Source of the DNA: Nematostella vectensis
Lineage: Eukaryota; Cnidaria; Anthozoa; Actiniaria; Edwardsiidae
DNA length: 60,000 nucleotides
Assembly: GCF_932526225.1 (NCBI RefSeq)
Contig: NC_064044.1
Location: forward strand, 3,376,092 to 3,436,091
Direction: 5' to 3'
The notes below the pieces were generated by a model. It had not been told where the DNA came from. It did no database searches and saw nothing but the letters and a program-made list of their open reading frames with translations. Made by a program: the position numbers and the translations under genes. Positions 48,801 to 55,922 of this stretch are shown here, in pieces. Each line of letters opens with the position of its first letter. Position 1 is the first letter of the stretch.

Positions 48801-49413
48801 TGTAAACATTTCATTAATTATTATCATCAACTCACACTCTAGACACTGTACCTATATAATATATATCTATAAATATCGCTATAAAAGGAGTTGGAAAGTG
48901 CAGGCGTTATTGCAGGGCCTTATTCTTAACAATATTTCTCTTCTTTGCCAAAATATATTATCTAGCTAGTTTGTAGATATAAAAATTAGGAGATAAGACA
49001 ACAAAATGTCTAGTATGCAAGCGGTTAAAAGATATTAAACAAAAAATATTTCCAAGGTACCAAGACTAAATTTATTCTGGTCTCACTCATAACTTAATCA
49101 CTAAGACGCAAAGTGCCGGCTCTGTCATATAAAAGCACAAGTCACGAAACAGCTGCTGTTTTCAGCGCTAGCTAGCAATGCAAGCTCTACATGCAAACCA
49201 TGTAGACAATAAGACAAGCTATGCAGTGGTATCTAAGGGTTTTGAGTATATACCTTGTGAATCCCCTCCACTAGTGAGAATACAGATGCTCTGCCCGTAC
49301 CCATCGACATCGATCAGGGAAGGTTGCCGTCCTCGCATAGCGATATGTTCCCGCTTCGCTGAAGGCCCTGAATCTGTGAAAACATCGTCAGCCTTGCGTT
49401 TAAGGGACGTCAT
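24717..49413 (-). CDS. PFK: ATP-dependent 6-phosphofructokinase, animal fused type, 25 coding exons
   Basis: Glycolytic enzyme that phosphorylates fructose 6-phosphate at C1 in the cytosol; the committed step. Exons, all phase-consistent: 49413-49254, 41688-41615, 37730-37653, 37403-37302, 37050-36963, 35970-35915, 35589-35480, 34988-34944, 33546-33504, 32829-32764, 32609-32514, 31343-31251, 30949-30824, 29940-29876, 29496-29406, 28940-28794, 28507-28437, 28139-28052, 27368-27216, 27148-26984, 26394-26333, 26014-25903, 25428-25326, 25184-25079, 24809-24717. Total about 796 residues, close to the usual 780. The catalytic half has [27 protein letters not shown] with the catalytic Asp, and MGRHCGYLAL. 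The regulatory half has [31 protein letters not shown] and [10 protein letters not shown]. No disabling change was found. Introns total over 22 kb, mostly tandem repeats. Confidence 0.96.
25079..25184 (-). CDS. PFK: PFK exon 24
   Basis: Reads [20 protein letters not shown] and [14 protein letters not shown]. Donor AA|GTAAGT, phase 2. Confidence 0.94.
25326..25428 (-). CDS. PFK: PFK exon 23
   Basis: Reads [20 protein letters not shown] and [14 protein letters not shown]. Donor G|GTATGT, phase 1. Confidence 0.95.
25495..25930. repeat. 85-86-bp minisatellite seeded by the PFK exon 22 donor, 4-5 units
   Basis: Units carry cctgttgtacatgccccag, tacattatgcctgctgtgaa and pyrimidine runs. They copy the last codons of exon 22 plus its donor. 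Copies at 25817 and 25563 keep a GT donor; two others read aactgttg and have lost it. Confidence 0.9.
25903..26014 (-). CDS. PFK: PFK exon 22
   Basis: Reads [45 protein letters not shown] is conserved in the regulatory half. Donor CAG|GTATAG. The 3' end is copied through the adjoining 85-86-bp array. Confidence 0.95.
26333..26394 (-). CDS. PFK: PFK exon 21
   Basis: Reads [20 protein letters not shown]. Donor AG|GTAAGC, phase 2. Confidence 0.93.
26510..27005. repeat. 57-bp minisatellite seeded by the PFK exon 20 donor, 9 units
   Basis: On the minus strand each unit holds TTGGCAGATCTACAG|GTAAAG or a close variant. Donors fall at 26984, 26927, 26870, 26813, 26756, 26699, 26642, 26585 and 26528. 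Confidence 0.95.
26984..27148 (-). CDS. PFK: PFK exon 20
   Basis: Reads [40 protein letters not shown] and [11 protein letters not shown]. Its donor CAG|GTAAAG is the first of nine identical donors spaced 57 bp apart. Confidence 0.95.
27216..27368 (-). CDS. PFK: PFK exon 19
   Basis: Reads [40 protein letters not shown] and TALN, the fructose 2,6-bisphosphate site region. Donor GAG|GTGTGT. Confidence 0.95.
27405..27520. repeat. 33-bp minisatellite, 3.5 units
   Basis: Unit agcattcttggtgttctgc plus aaaacaggaagttc, in the PFK intron before exon 19 but not overlapping the junction. Confidence 0.88.
28052..28139 (-). CDS. PFK: PFK exon 18
   Basis: Reads [20 protein letters not shown] then [10 protein letters not shown]. 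Donor GAA|GTGAGT. Confidence 0.94.
28437..28507 (-). CDS. PFK: PFK exon 17
   Basis: Reads [20 protein letters not shown] and GTT. Donor AG|GTATTT, phase 2. Confidence 0.94.
28794..28940 (-). CDS. PFK: PFK exon 16, start of regulatory half
   Basis: Reads [20 protein letters not shown] and [13 protein letters not shown]; the GAPA loop replaces the catalytic GGD, as usual in the regulatory half. Donor CAG|GTACAG. Confidence 0.95.
28925..29215. repeat. Diverged triplication of the PFK exon 16 acceptor region
   Basis: gatcacaccaa, a gg-ccct or gg-ctct block, and tgtcattaa recur near 28918-28950, 29027-29060 and 29180-29205; the first two also share agattatctattacaatggg. Only the first keeps a good AG in the right phase. 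Confidence 0.75.
29406..29496 (-). CDS. PFK: PFK exon 15
   Basis: Reads [20 protein letters not shown] and a short Cys/Ser tail, the interdomain linker. Donor GCG|GTGAGT. Confidence 0.9.
29876..29940 (-). CDS. PFK: PFK exon 14
   Basis: Reads [20 protein letters not shown] and G; the connector between halves. Donor TC|GTGAGT, phase 2. Confidence 0.92.
29941..30534. other. PFK intron without recognisable feature
   Basis: AT-rich intron sequence; a 250-bp part near 30230-30480 resembles intergenic sequence at about 20.1-20.2 kb (shared gccagtcaaatt/ctgactggcggaa and tcgcctagtgc-type motifs in opposite orientation), probably a diverged repeat. Confidence 0.35.
30535..30795. repeat. About 28-bp purine-rich minisatellite, 9 units
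   Basis: Unit tatggagataagggggga plus ggcagggg on the plus strand, so a continuous pyrimidine-rich tract in the transcript. It ends about 20 bp from the exon 13 donor. Confidence 0.93.
30824..30949 (-). CDS. PFK: PFK exon 13
   Basis: Reads [20 protein letters not shown] and KPLMECVEK. Its acceptor is copied three more times upstream in 65-bp units. Confidence 0.95.
30940..31200. repeat. 65-bp minisatellite seeded by the PFK exon 13 acceptor, 4 units
   Basis: Minus strand of each unit carries TTTTTCTTGCAG|TCTTGC, as at the true junction, followed by unit-specific sequence. The last unit has diverged (aagaaaatatat). Confidence 0.92.
31251..31343 (-). CDS. PFK: PFK exon 12
   Basis: Reads [20 protein letters not shown] and [11 protein letters not shown], the HVQRGG substrate motif of the catalytic half. 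Donor CTG|GTGAGT. Confidence 0.96.
31548..31895. repeat. About 77-bp minisatellite, 4-5 units
   Basis: Unit with gacaagagacaaacgaatct, agaatccgcactattaaaca and ggccattccagaggaaac; one unit lacks about 20 bp. PFK intron 11; no splice site included. Confidence 0.92.
32105..32404. mobile_element. MITE, 300 bp, with G-rich ends and 5-bp target duplication
   Basis: Ends caaggcctgtactcagg and cctgggtacgagcctg are inverted copies; both sides are flanked by catag (32100-32104, 32405-32409). Long G and C runs lie just inside each end. Confidence 0.82.
32514..32609 (-). CDS. PFK: PFK exon 11
   Basis: Reads [20 protein letters not shown] and [12 protein letters not shown], with the AEGA loop. Donor GAT|GTGAGT. 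Confidence 0.95.
32764..32829 (-). CDS. PFK: PFK exon 10
   Basis: Reads [20 protein letters not shown] and HR; the PE motif is in the fructose 6-phosphate site. Donor AGG|GTGAGG. Confidence 0.94.
33504..33546 (-). CDS. PFK: PFK exon 9
   Basis: Reads [15 protein letters not shown]. Its acceptor region is repeated nine more times upstream in a 62-bp array. Confidence 0.94.
33530..34140. repeat. 62-bp minisatellite seeded by the PFK exon 9 acceptor, 10 units
   Basis: Each unit copies AG|CTACCTTGCTCTTGTGAC on the minus strand. The extra acceptors at 33608, 33670, 33732, 33794, 33980 and 34042 keep AG; those at 33856, 33918 and 34104 read TTG and have lost it. Confidence 0.94.
34325..34925. repeat. 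44-bp minisatellite, about 14 units
   Basis: Unit gtgacaactagagtgacagt plus gagggattaagagcaaggct and ttgc. It stops about 15 bp from the exon 8 donor without including it. Confidence 0.94.
34944..34988 (-). CDS. PFK: PFK exon 8
   Basis: Reads [15 protein letters not shown]; the MGR Arg contacts fructose 6-phosphate. Donor GG|GTGAGT, phase 2. Confidence 0.95.
35480..35589 (-). CDS. PFK: PFK exon 7, catalytic loop
   Basis: Reads [20 protein letters not shown], with the catalytic Asp of IDND, then [16 protein letters not shown]. Donor GAG|GTTTGT, phase 2. Confidence 0.96.
35666..35824. mobile_element. MITE, 159 bp
   Basis: Ends caggcgagttcccag and ctgagtaagcccctg with inner ggggggtgcgcag / ctgcgcacccccc inverted arms. 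Flanks catat and aatat differ at one base. A truncated relative lies at 37501-37615. Confidence 0.78.
35915..35970 (-). CDS. PFK: PFK exon 6
   Basis: Reads [18 protein letters not shown]. Donor ATG|GTAAGC, phase 0. Confidence 0.92.
36183..36440. mobile_element. MITE with internally amplified G-rich end
   Basis: Right end is cctggctacgccactg; left end is caggggggtagccagg. Both are flanked by tttca (36178-36182, 36441-36445). The left 130 bp is a 24-bp tandem repeat of ggggtagccaggggggtggc, apparently grown from the terminal repeat itself. Confidence 0.8.
36963..37050 (-). CDS. PFK: PFK exon 5
   Basis: Reads [19 protein letters not shown], the GGDGS Mg-ATP loop, to LVSK. The donor is a weak AAAG|GTTGGC; phase 1 joins perfectly to exon 6. 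Confidence 0.92.
37302..37403 (-). CDS. PFK: PFK exon 4
   Basis: Reads [20 protein letters not shown] and [14 protein letters not shown]; the SAR...F.REGR segment binds ATP. Donor TTG|GTAAGA. Confidence 0.95.
37501..37615. mobile_element. Truncated MITE related to 35666-35824
   Basis: Shares gaggcgcatacccagaattt and gtgcgcagtcataggtatca with the left half of the element at 35.7 kb; the right end is missing. Confidence 0.7.
37653..37730 (-). CDS. PFK: PFK exon 3
   Basis: Reads [20 protein letters not shown] and SGIIQQ. Its acceptor and first 11 nt are the seed of the 38-bp array filling the preceding intron. Confidence 0.94.
37720..41310. repeat. 38-bp minisatellite seeded by the PFK exon 3 acceptor, about 95 units
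   Basis: Unit accttgataaccctacagaa plus tacaacacattcaacaag, with 36-37-bp and shorter (acaccaag) variants. On the minus strand every unit reads TTCTGTAG|GGTTATCAAG, matching the true junction TTATGTAG|GGTTATCAAG. Variant units (gattaccc, gaggttgat, caccaag, cttcataac) recur in the same order at roughly 300 and 490 bp, showing higher-order duplication. It fills nearly the whole intron between exons 2 and 3. Confidence 0.96.
41615..41688 (-). CDS. PFK: PFK exon 2
   Basis: Reads [20 protein letters not shown] and YTIWE, the helix after the first ATP loop. Donor GAG|GTGAGT. Confidence 0.93.
41880..42115. repeat. About 122-bp tandem duplication
   Basis: Two copies sharing ctctcagcgcataaatttgg and gagaaaaggctattttctta, in PFK intron 1. 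Confidence 0.85.
42297..42962. repeat. 51-bp minisatellite, 13 units
   Basis: Unit gtatacgggggaaggcatgc, acggcattacccaagatggt, gacttgtgcaa. Open in four frames as 17-residue repeats because the period is divisible by 3. It is inside PFK intron 1, flanked by similar gggaggtgcaccttt / gggggtgcacctttt sequences, possibly ends of a mobile element at 42150-43085. I do not treat it as coding. Confidence 0.93.
43090..43700. other. PFK intron 1, decayed repeat-unit material
   Basis: Contains gaatagaagcaaatgtttct as in the exon-1 repeat units, so it is probably the remains of an older unit. No gene. Confidence 0.45.
43717..43793 (-). pseudogene. Sixth, decayed copy of PFK exon 1 segment
   Basis: Start ATG is now ATA, GGD of the ATP loop is GGY, and the donor GT is GC. 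Confidence 0.75.
43800..44065. repeat. Degenerate ccttagggt repeat
   Basis: Repeats of gctatctcttaggg and gtgctatcccttagggtta beside gaccacgccc. The same words fill 57440-58050, there also in inverted form. Confidence 0.75.
44219..44299 (-). pseudogene. Fifth copy of PFK exon 1 segment, donor lost
   Basis: Reads [16 protein letters not shown], closer to true exon 1 (R and P kept), but a small deletion turns the donor CAAGGTATTT into CAGTGCTTAG, so the original splice site is gone. Confidence 0.7.
45486..45570 (-). CDS. Candidate alternative PFK first exon, copy 4
   Basis: Same 85-bp coding segment as the copies at 46746 and 48005, with intact start and donor. Confidence 0.4.
46746..46830 (-). 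CDS. Candidate alternative PFK first exon, copy 3
   Basis: Same 85-bp coding segment as the copy at 48005-48089, with identical MEGHQ start and donor. Confidence 0.4.
48005..48089 (-). CDS. Candidate alternative PFK first exon, copy 2
   Basis: Open segment starting [16 protein letters not shown] and ending TSGGDSQ at donor CAAG|GTATTT, same phase as exon 1. It lacks the N-terminal 30 residues of exon 1. An in-frame TAG lies 8 codons upstream. A pyrimidine-rich attag acceptor-like site is also there, so it could be a first exon, a cassette or inert. Confidence 0.4.
49254..49413 (-). CDS. PFK: PFK exon 1
   Basis: Starts [20 protein letters not shown] with A at -3 of the start codon. After [17 protein letters not shown] it reaches the ATP-site loop ILTSGGDSQ at donor CAAG|GTATAT, phase 1. 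An upstream in-frame Met about 29 codons earlier exists but has a hydrophobic lead not typical of PFK. The paired basic clusters KRK and AKR about 12 residues apart resemble a weak bipartite nuclear signal. Confidence 0.88.
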
Positions 49414-49730
49414 TGTGGGGTTGGTGGAGTCAGGAGAAAGTTTCAGGTATGAGAAAAGTTTGCGCGTAATTTCGGTCAGGAAAAAGAGAAGTAATTGAGA
49501 CATGTCGGACAAAAGGGTCGAGCTGCAACACGGCACGCAAAGGAGCCTGGGTATCGAGCCCGTAATGACCGACGGGTAAATTATGTTCCGGCATTTAACG
49601 CCTTTTTATTCTGGGCAGGGGTCGAAAGGCAGCCTAAGGCGCTCAACCTGCCTCCCAGCCCCTCCTCTTTAATTCGTCACGTTTGCTCTCCACAGAGCTC
49701 CCGCGTCTAAATTTTCTGTTCTTTATTGTT
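49414..49730 (-). promoter_or_regulatory. Probable PFK promoter and 5' UTR
   Basis: Non-repetitive, CG-containing sequence upstream of the start codon; no clear TATA or initiator can be fixed. Confidence 0.45.
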
Positions 49731-52140
49731 TTGACTCTACAGACCACGTAAAACTACGGATATAAAAAAGGAGGCATATGAGTAATAGTCGTCCTAAATT
49801 TACTGTGTCTAGAATAAGAAAAAGAAAAATCAATGAATAAAATGACAAACAAACTTTTCCCACCTTTTTTCGAATGCGAAACAAGTGTTCAGACCTGTAT
49901 TTGCTTTTTATTTTTGTCGCTTGCTTGTGGGAAAGATAGTTATATAATCCTACAATAAAATTTCGCATAGGAACTAAAATATGCGGTTTTATCTTCAAAA
50001 TTTAAAATGCGCTTGATCCTTTTAAAAATTCTAATTCAATCATGCCTTGAAAATTGCGTTACTCAAGCCCAAAAATAGGAATTCCCCGGTAAGAAATCTA
50101 GTCTGAGCATAATGACCTCCTAGAACTACTCTTTCTTTAAATAGAAGCAGCGAAATTTTTGGCTGGGCTTCAAATCCCGTCTCGCGAACAAGAGTCTATA
50201 TATGACACCTGCTGACAAAGTATTAAAACATAGAACGAGAATTTTATTTGCTCGACAAGCTTTTTGCCGAGTGGTGTATAAACATAGTATTCCTACCTTC
50301 CCAGAAACGGCCTGAGTTTTGTAAGTCTTCCATTCCCTCTTGGCGTGGTAACAGAAAATCGAGAATTCAAAACAGATGAAGTACACTTTAGCTTGGGCTT
50401 TGACCCAAACACTAACAGATTTTTAAGATCTGAAAATTGGTTAAAGCACTCAAAACTTGGTAAACGATAAAAGTGTTTCTGCTTATAATGAGAAGGATGA
50501 ATATAGCTTTGTCGTTTGGATGTGCGTTTTGCTATAATCAACCAGATTATTTTGGAACAGAGTTTGATGGTTGACTTCGACCGATTGGAATGAATGTGTG
50601 ACAATCAATCTGCATGATAATCACTATAATCTTTATCAAATATAAAAAAAAGATATCTCTTCAATAACCACACAAAAGCCCTCTGATCGTTGGAAAAAGA
50701 CGTATTTTATCAGCCATTAACCACTATCCCTTCAATAAACCCCCATCCATACCACCAACAAAGCAAAGCATTGCTCAAATTAAGATATATACAATATATT
50801 ATTAATATTTAATATATATTTTTTATATATTTTAATATATTAACATATTATATTTTAATTAGTATTAAAAATTCTCTCCTGCTTGAAATGTGAGTTTCTG
50901 GCTTCGCGAGGCAGTTAGCAAAGTGAACGCGTGAAATTTTCCTCACATGTGCGCAGGGCTTAAGCCGTAATCATGCCTTGCGATGCGGTTTCCGCTGCGA
51001 AAACGTGTGCCCCGTGAGCTTTTCGAAACGGGTTAATGTCCAAGCTAAAAGCGCTTGCGACATGAGAAATGACCACGGATTAACAGATTAATTAAAGCAT
51101 TTACATCGAGCATCGGTATAGCTACCTCATTAAAATGGCATTACTCCCATTCGACCACACAAAATAGATAGACTAATATTCTCATTCCAATTGTACAACC
51201 TCTCCAATTACAGTAAGCCCATGCTGTTCAGGATTACCTTTTCGAAAAGTCTAAAGTTTCATTCTCTCTGCATGTAGCAGAATGATAAAGAGATGAAGGT
51301 CAGGTTACCGGGTGAAAGGGCAGAAACTTCCTACTGCGCCAGAAAAAAAAGTAAACAGAAAATGTATCAACTTGCATCACATTCTTGTACAATGCTAACC
51401 ACGCTATCTTGTTTGCCTTTCTCCCCAGTAGATATTGGATTATTTTTGCATTATCATTTTTCTAAAAAATTTTTTCTGAAAACTGACTGAAGCACCCAAA
51501 ACTTGCTAAAAGATAAACTGGTAAGATAAACCTCCCATCTCACGAAGCGATATATTTTTGTTAACCCAAATACAATAATAATACGATTGTGACGGAGGCT
51601 AACACGACCTGCTTCACATCGGATTCAACATAAAACAGAACAATTACCTGATTACCTATCTATTGCTGCCGAAACGAGAGGTGCGGGAAAAATCAGAGGG
51701 AGGGGAGGGGGCAGATTGAAGTTTTTCTATCCGTCAAAATGCATCAGAGACAATGTCTTATTCTAACAAGCACGCTATTTTTAAAGTTTGTTATTTTGTA
51801 GTCATTTCAGATGTAGAAAACAAATTTCTCATGATCATCAGAGTAATCTTTACCAAGGAGGAAAATAAAAATACAATATAAAAGGCATATTGAGTAATGA
51901 AGGCTCGGAAGAAAGCCGTGTATGGATTTGAAAGGCAAAGAAAACATCTGTTTTCAAATTTCAACCTTGATTTTCACTGTCGGAGGATTCGGCGTTAATC
52001 GAGCTAGTTTCTTCCTCGGAATGCATCGGTACTATTCCATCTTGCTTTTACCGCCTTCATGACTAAGATCATCTGCGCGCCATCACGACGCGCGGCGGTT
52101 GATAATTTGCTTTGACGAAGTGTATCATGGGAAGGTTGTC
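49731..52140. other. Intergenic DNA upstream of PFK
   Basis: AT-rich with a (TA)-rich patch at 50785-50870. Short open frames at 50126-50604 have no recognised family. Includes the first copy of the duplicated block (50870-51510). Confidence 0.45.
50870..51510. repeat. Duplicated block flanking the 43-bp satellite, left copy
   Basis: Matches 53690-54180 in the same orientation: ctcctgcttgaaatgtgagt, gaccacggattaacagatta, ttctcattccaattgtacaa and aaagggcagaaacttcctac are shared. Confidence 0.88.
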
Positions 52141-52179
52141 AACCACCCCCGGCCCTGGACGCACACGGTGAGGAAATTT

Positions 52180-53640
52180 TCACGCATGCACTTTGCTAAC
52201 TGCCTCGCGAGGCCAAAAATTTTCACGCGTGCACTTTGCTAACTGCCTCGCGAGGCCAAAAATTTTCACGCGTGCACTTTGCTAACTGCCTCGCGAGGCC
52301 AAAAATTTTCACGCGTGCACTTTGCTCACTGCTTCGCGAGGCCAAAAATTTTCACGCGTGCACTTTGCTCACTGCTTCGCGAGGCCAAAAATTTTCACGC
52401 GTGCACTTTGCTAACTGCCTCCCGAGGCCAAAAATTTTCACGCATGCACTTTGCTCACTGCTTCGCGAGGCCAAAAATTTTCACGCATGCACTTTGCTAA
52501 CTGCCTCGCGAGGCCAAAAATTTTCACGCGTGCACTTTGCTAACTGCCTCGCGAGGCCAAAAATTTTCACGCGTGCACTTTGCTAACTGCCTCGAGAGGC
52601 CAAAAATTTTCACGCGTGCACTTTGCTAACTGCCTCGCGAGGCCAAAAATTTTCACGCGTGCACTTTGCTCACTGCCTCGCGAGGCCAAAAATTTTCACG
52701 CGTGCACTTTGCTAACTGCTTCGCGAGGCCAAAAATTTTCACGCGTGCACTTTGCTCACTGCTTCGCGAGGCCAAAAATTTTCACGCGTGCACTTGCTAA
52801 CTGCCTCGCGAGGCCAAAAATTTTCACGCGTGCACTTTGCTAACTGCCTCGCTAGGCCAAAAATTTTCACGCGTGCACTTTGCTAACTGCCTCGCGAGGC
52901 CAAAAATTTTCACGCGTGCACTTTGCTAACTGCCTCGAGAGGCCAAAAATTTTCACGCGTGCACTTTGCTAACTGCCTCGCGAGGCCAAAAATTTTCACG
53001 CGTGCACTTTGCTCACTGCCTCGCGAGGACAAAAATTTTCACGCGTGCACTTTGCTAACTGCCTCGCGAGGCCAAAAATTTTCACGCGTGCACTTTGCTA
53101 ACTGCCTCGCGAGGCCAAAAATTTTCACGCGTGCACTTTGCTAACTGCCTCGCGAGGCCAAAAATTTTCACGCATGCACTTTGCTCACTGCTTCGCGAGG
53201 CCAAAAATTTTCACGCGTGCACTTTGCTCACTGCTTCGCGAGGCCAAAAATTTTCACGCGTGCACTTGCTAACTGCCTCGCGAGGCCAAAAATTTTCACG
53301 CGTGCACTTTGCTAACTGCCTCGCGAGGCCAAAAATTTTCACGCGTGCACTTTGCTAACTGCCTCGCGAGGCCAAAAATTTTCACGCGTGCACTTTGTTC
53401 ACTGCCTCGCGAGGCCAAAAATTTTCACGCGTGCACTTTGCTAACTGCCTCGCGAGGCCAAAAATTTTCACGCGTGCACTTTGCTAACTGCCTCGCGAGG
53501 CCAAAAATTTTCACGCGTGCACTTTCACTGCGTCGCGAGGCCAAAATCTTTCACGCGTGCACTTTCACTGCGTCGCGAGGCCAAAAACTTTCATGCGTGC
53601 AATTTGCTCACTGCCTCCTTAGGCCACAAACTCACAGGTG
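52180..53640. repeat. 43-bp CG-rich satellite, about 33 units
   Basis: Unit tttgctaactgcctcgcgag plus gccaaaaattttcacgcgtgcac, rich in cgcg sites (tcgcga, acgcgt). Variants (ctcactgctt, cacttgcta, ctcgaga) recur in blocks. Since 43 is not divisible by 3 the frames cycle, producing overlapping spurious open frames. Confidence 0.96.
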
Positions 53641-53689
53641 TGCTGACGTCGATCGAACGAAATTATGTCTCGCGAAAAACTGAGACAAA

Positions 53690-54180
53690 CCTCTCTCCTG
53701 CTTGAAGTGTGGGTTTCTGGCCTCGCGAGGCAGTAGGGGACGTTATCACGCCTCGCGATGCGTCCGCTGCGAACTGACCACGGATTAACAGATTAAAGCA
53801 CTTATATCGAGTCCAACCAGATATAATCGGATATAGCTACCCCATTATATTACTCCCATTCTACCACACAAAATAGGTAGACTAATATTCTCATTCCAAT
53901 TGTACAACCTCTCCAATTAAAGTAAGCCCATCTTGTTCAGGATTACCTTTTTGAAAAGTCTAAAGTTTCATTCTCTCTGCATGTAGCAGAATGATAAAGA
54001 GATAAAGGGTCAGGTTACGGGGTGAAAGGGCAGAAACTTCCTACTGCGCCAGAAACAAAACTAAGTAACCAGAAAATGTATCACTTTGCATCAATCTTAT
54101 TCTTGTACAATGGTTACCTTTTTTGTCTTTCTACCGGGTAGATGTTGGATAATTTTTGTAGTAAAATCATTTTTCTAGAC
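53690..54180. repeat. Duplicated block flanking the 43-bp satellite, right copy
   Basis: Direct copy of 50870-51510 with internal deletions. Both copies open with a single satellite-like unit in reverse orientation (ggcctcgcgaggcagt and ggcttcgcgaggcagtta). Confidence 0.88.
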
Positions 54181-55805
54181 AAAAAACTTCCATTTTAGCC
54201 TTGTCTTCTTTCCTGAGATTTGATCATGGGACCAGTGCTGGCATGTGTACCTCGGCAGGGCAGTTGTAAAAAACGATTCTTTGCGCTGAGGCGAAAAAGA
54301 AAATATTTTGTGTTCGTGCTAAACTCAGACAAAGAAAAGGAAAGAAACTAAGCCTCCTTTTTTGCATTTAGCGTTTTTATTTTGCCTTCAAATACACTTT
54401 AGAAGGCTGTTCGAAATTTACTACTCAGGAATGGAGATGTTACTGCTATATCTGTTACATATTGTGACAGGTTTCAATAACATGCATACCGCATGTAATT
54501 CATCACCGGTTAGAGCAGCTATCTTGTATTATCGTGACTTTTTTGTAGCTTGGGGCTAAAACTCAACAGGCTTTCTTAATCACCTAAGTAGGCGGGGAGG
54601 ATTGACATGCGACAAAGGGGTTTTATAACTGACAAAGAAGCCGGTAAGACGTCAGAGTCAATTCTTCTCCACAAGAAAGAAGTTCGGTAAACGAACAATA
54701 GAATGCAGCCAATGTCGGAGTTTGACAGGCGCACTAGAGGGCCAACGAAAGAGAAATTGAAAACATTCTCTCGAAGACGATATTCTACGAGTGATGTCAT
54801 TGCAGAGTGGAGTTTATTGGTCGTTGCTGCTGTGGGCTTTTTTTTCGTGGTCGCAGCAAGAAAGATGTTGGCACAAAGAGAAATACACAATGTCCTTTAT
54901 TGTTGAATGTGTTACAAGTTGCGCTGAAAGGGAGATTTGTAACAAGAAAAAGGAAGAAGCACTTTGTCCCAAAACTTTCAACAAGACCCGAGGAGAAAGA
55001 CAGCAAAGATGAGCGTGCAAGTAGAGGTGATATCTAAATGCGGGTAAAAAATGCAAACAGCACAATAGCAAAGAGCCTATAAGAAGTTACAGAGCTTCTT
55101 AAGACGTTTGACAAAAATGCTGTTGCAGTTAAAGATCGAATTCAGAAAAAAACACAGAATGCATTCTGCGAAGTAGCAAATTCTTTTGGAAATTCAATAT
55201 GACCGGAAAATAAAAAAAAACACCCGATAGAATGTTCTAGAACAAAACCAGGATAACACAGAAGTAATTGTACGCCATCCACATCCACTATTCTTTGTGG
55301 GCAATTGTCACTGACATTTTTATTGAGATAACTTTGAGGAACTAATTAGGTTTCTGTTTTAACGACAGCCAGCTGGTCTGGTACAGAGAGATATTTGTAA
55401 ATTAGAAACATTATATTTATGTCATAAGGCCTGTAGCCAAGGGAGGGGGGGGGGGGTAGTTCGGGATTCGGAATAATCTCCCTACTCGACTTAAAGGTCC
55501 GCTCGAATGGCGGAAATTTAAGTACCACTTCGCTAAGAGAAAATGATCCACTAAATGGTTTTACGACCCTTGGCAACGGCCTTGAATCGATATAAGGAAT
55601 GTGAAAGCTTGTCTGCTTTATAATGCATAAACATTCTAAATGATAACCCACCAAAACGGGGTAAAGGGATAGAAGATTACTTGCATGGCTGGCTGGACCG
55701 ACAAAGAAGCTTGTGGCGGTTACCTGATGTATATGGAGTACGCCAATGTCAGTTTCCCTAGAAGTAATAGTTATTTTGTACACGTTTATGAAGAGCATTT
55801 TGATG
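54181..55805. other. Intergenic DNA, no gene recognised
   Basis: Several overlapping open frames of 60-150 codons on both strands, none with a recognised motif. At 55426-55460 a single MITE-like end (ggcctgtagccaaggga followed by a G-run) is visible. Confidence 0.45.
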
Positions 55806-55813
55806 TACACACA

Positions 55814-55891
55814 TAGCCGTAGCAGGCCTCAGAAACTTTTAGAAAACAACACGCCCCTACTGGTCATTTCCTTTTAATTTTTGAAAATATT

Positions 55892-55922
<31 letters not shown>

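Larger units (their letters stand above)
43700..49260 (-). repeat. Tandem array of about 1.26-kb units, each with a copy of the 3' part of PFK exon 1
   Basis: Exon-like segments end at 49254 (true), 48005, 46746, 45486, about 44219 and about 43717; spacing 1249, 1259, 1260 and about 1267 bp in the four complete units. The three middle units differ from one another at only a few bases per kb. Each unit also carries a poly-G run followed by tataaaacagtgcttagg. Confidence 0.95.

Noticed and set aside
49540-49575. tRNA-like B box (ggtatcgagccc)
   Set aside because: No matching A box, acceptor stem or cloverleaf could be drawn.
50293-50604. 103-codon minus-strand open frame upstream of PFK
   Set aside because: No motif, no neighbours in phase, composition like the surrounding AT-rich intergenic DNA.
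52180-53640. CRISPR-like array or centromeric satellite
   Set aside because: No spacers; only about 33 units, too short to call centromeric from this window.
55346-55810. 154-codon minus-strand open frame as a gene
   Set aside because: No recognised domain, crosses low-complexity G-runs, ends inside repeat-derived sequence, and has no supporting splice structure.
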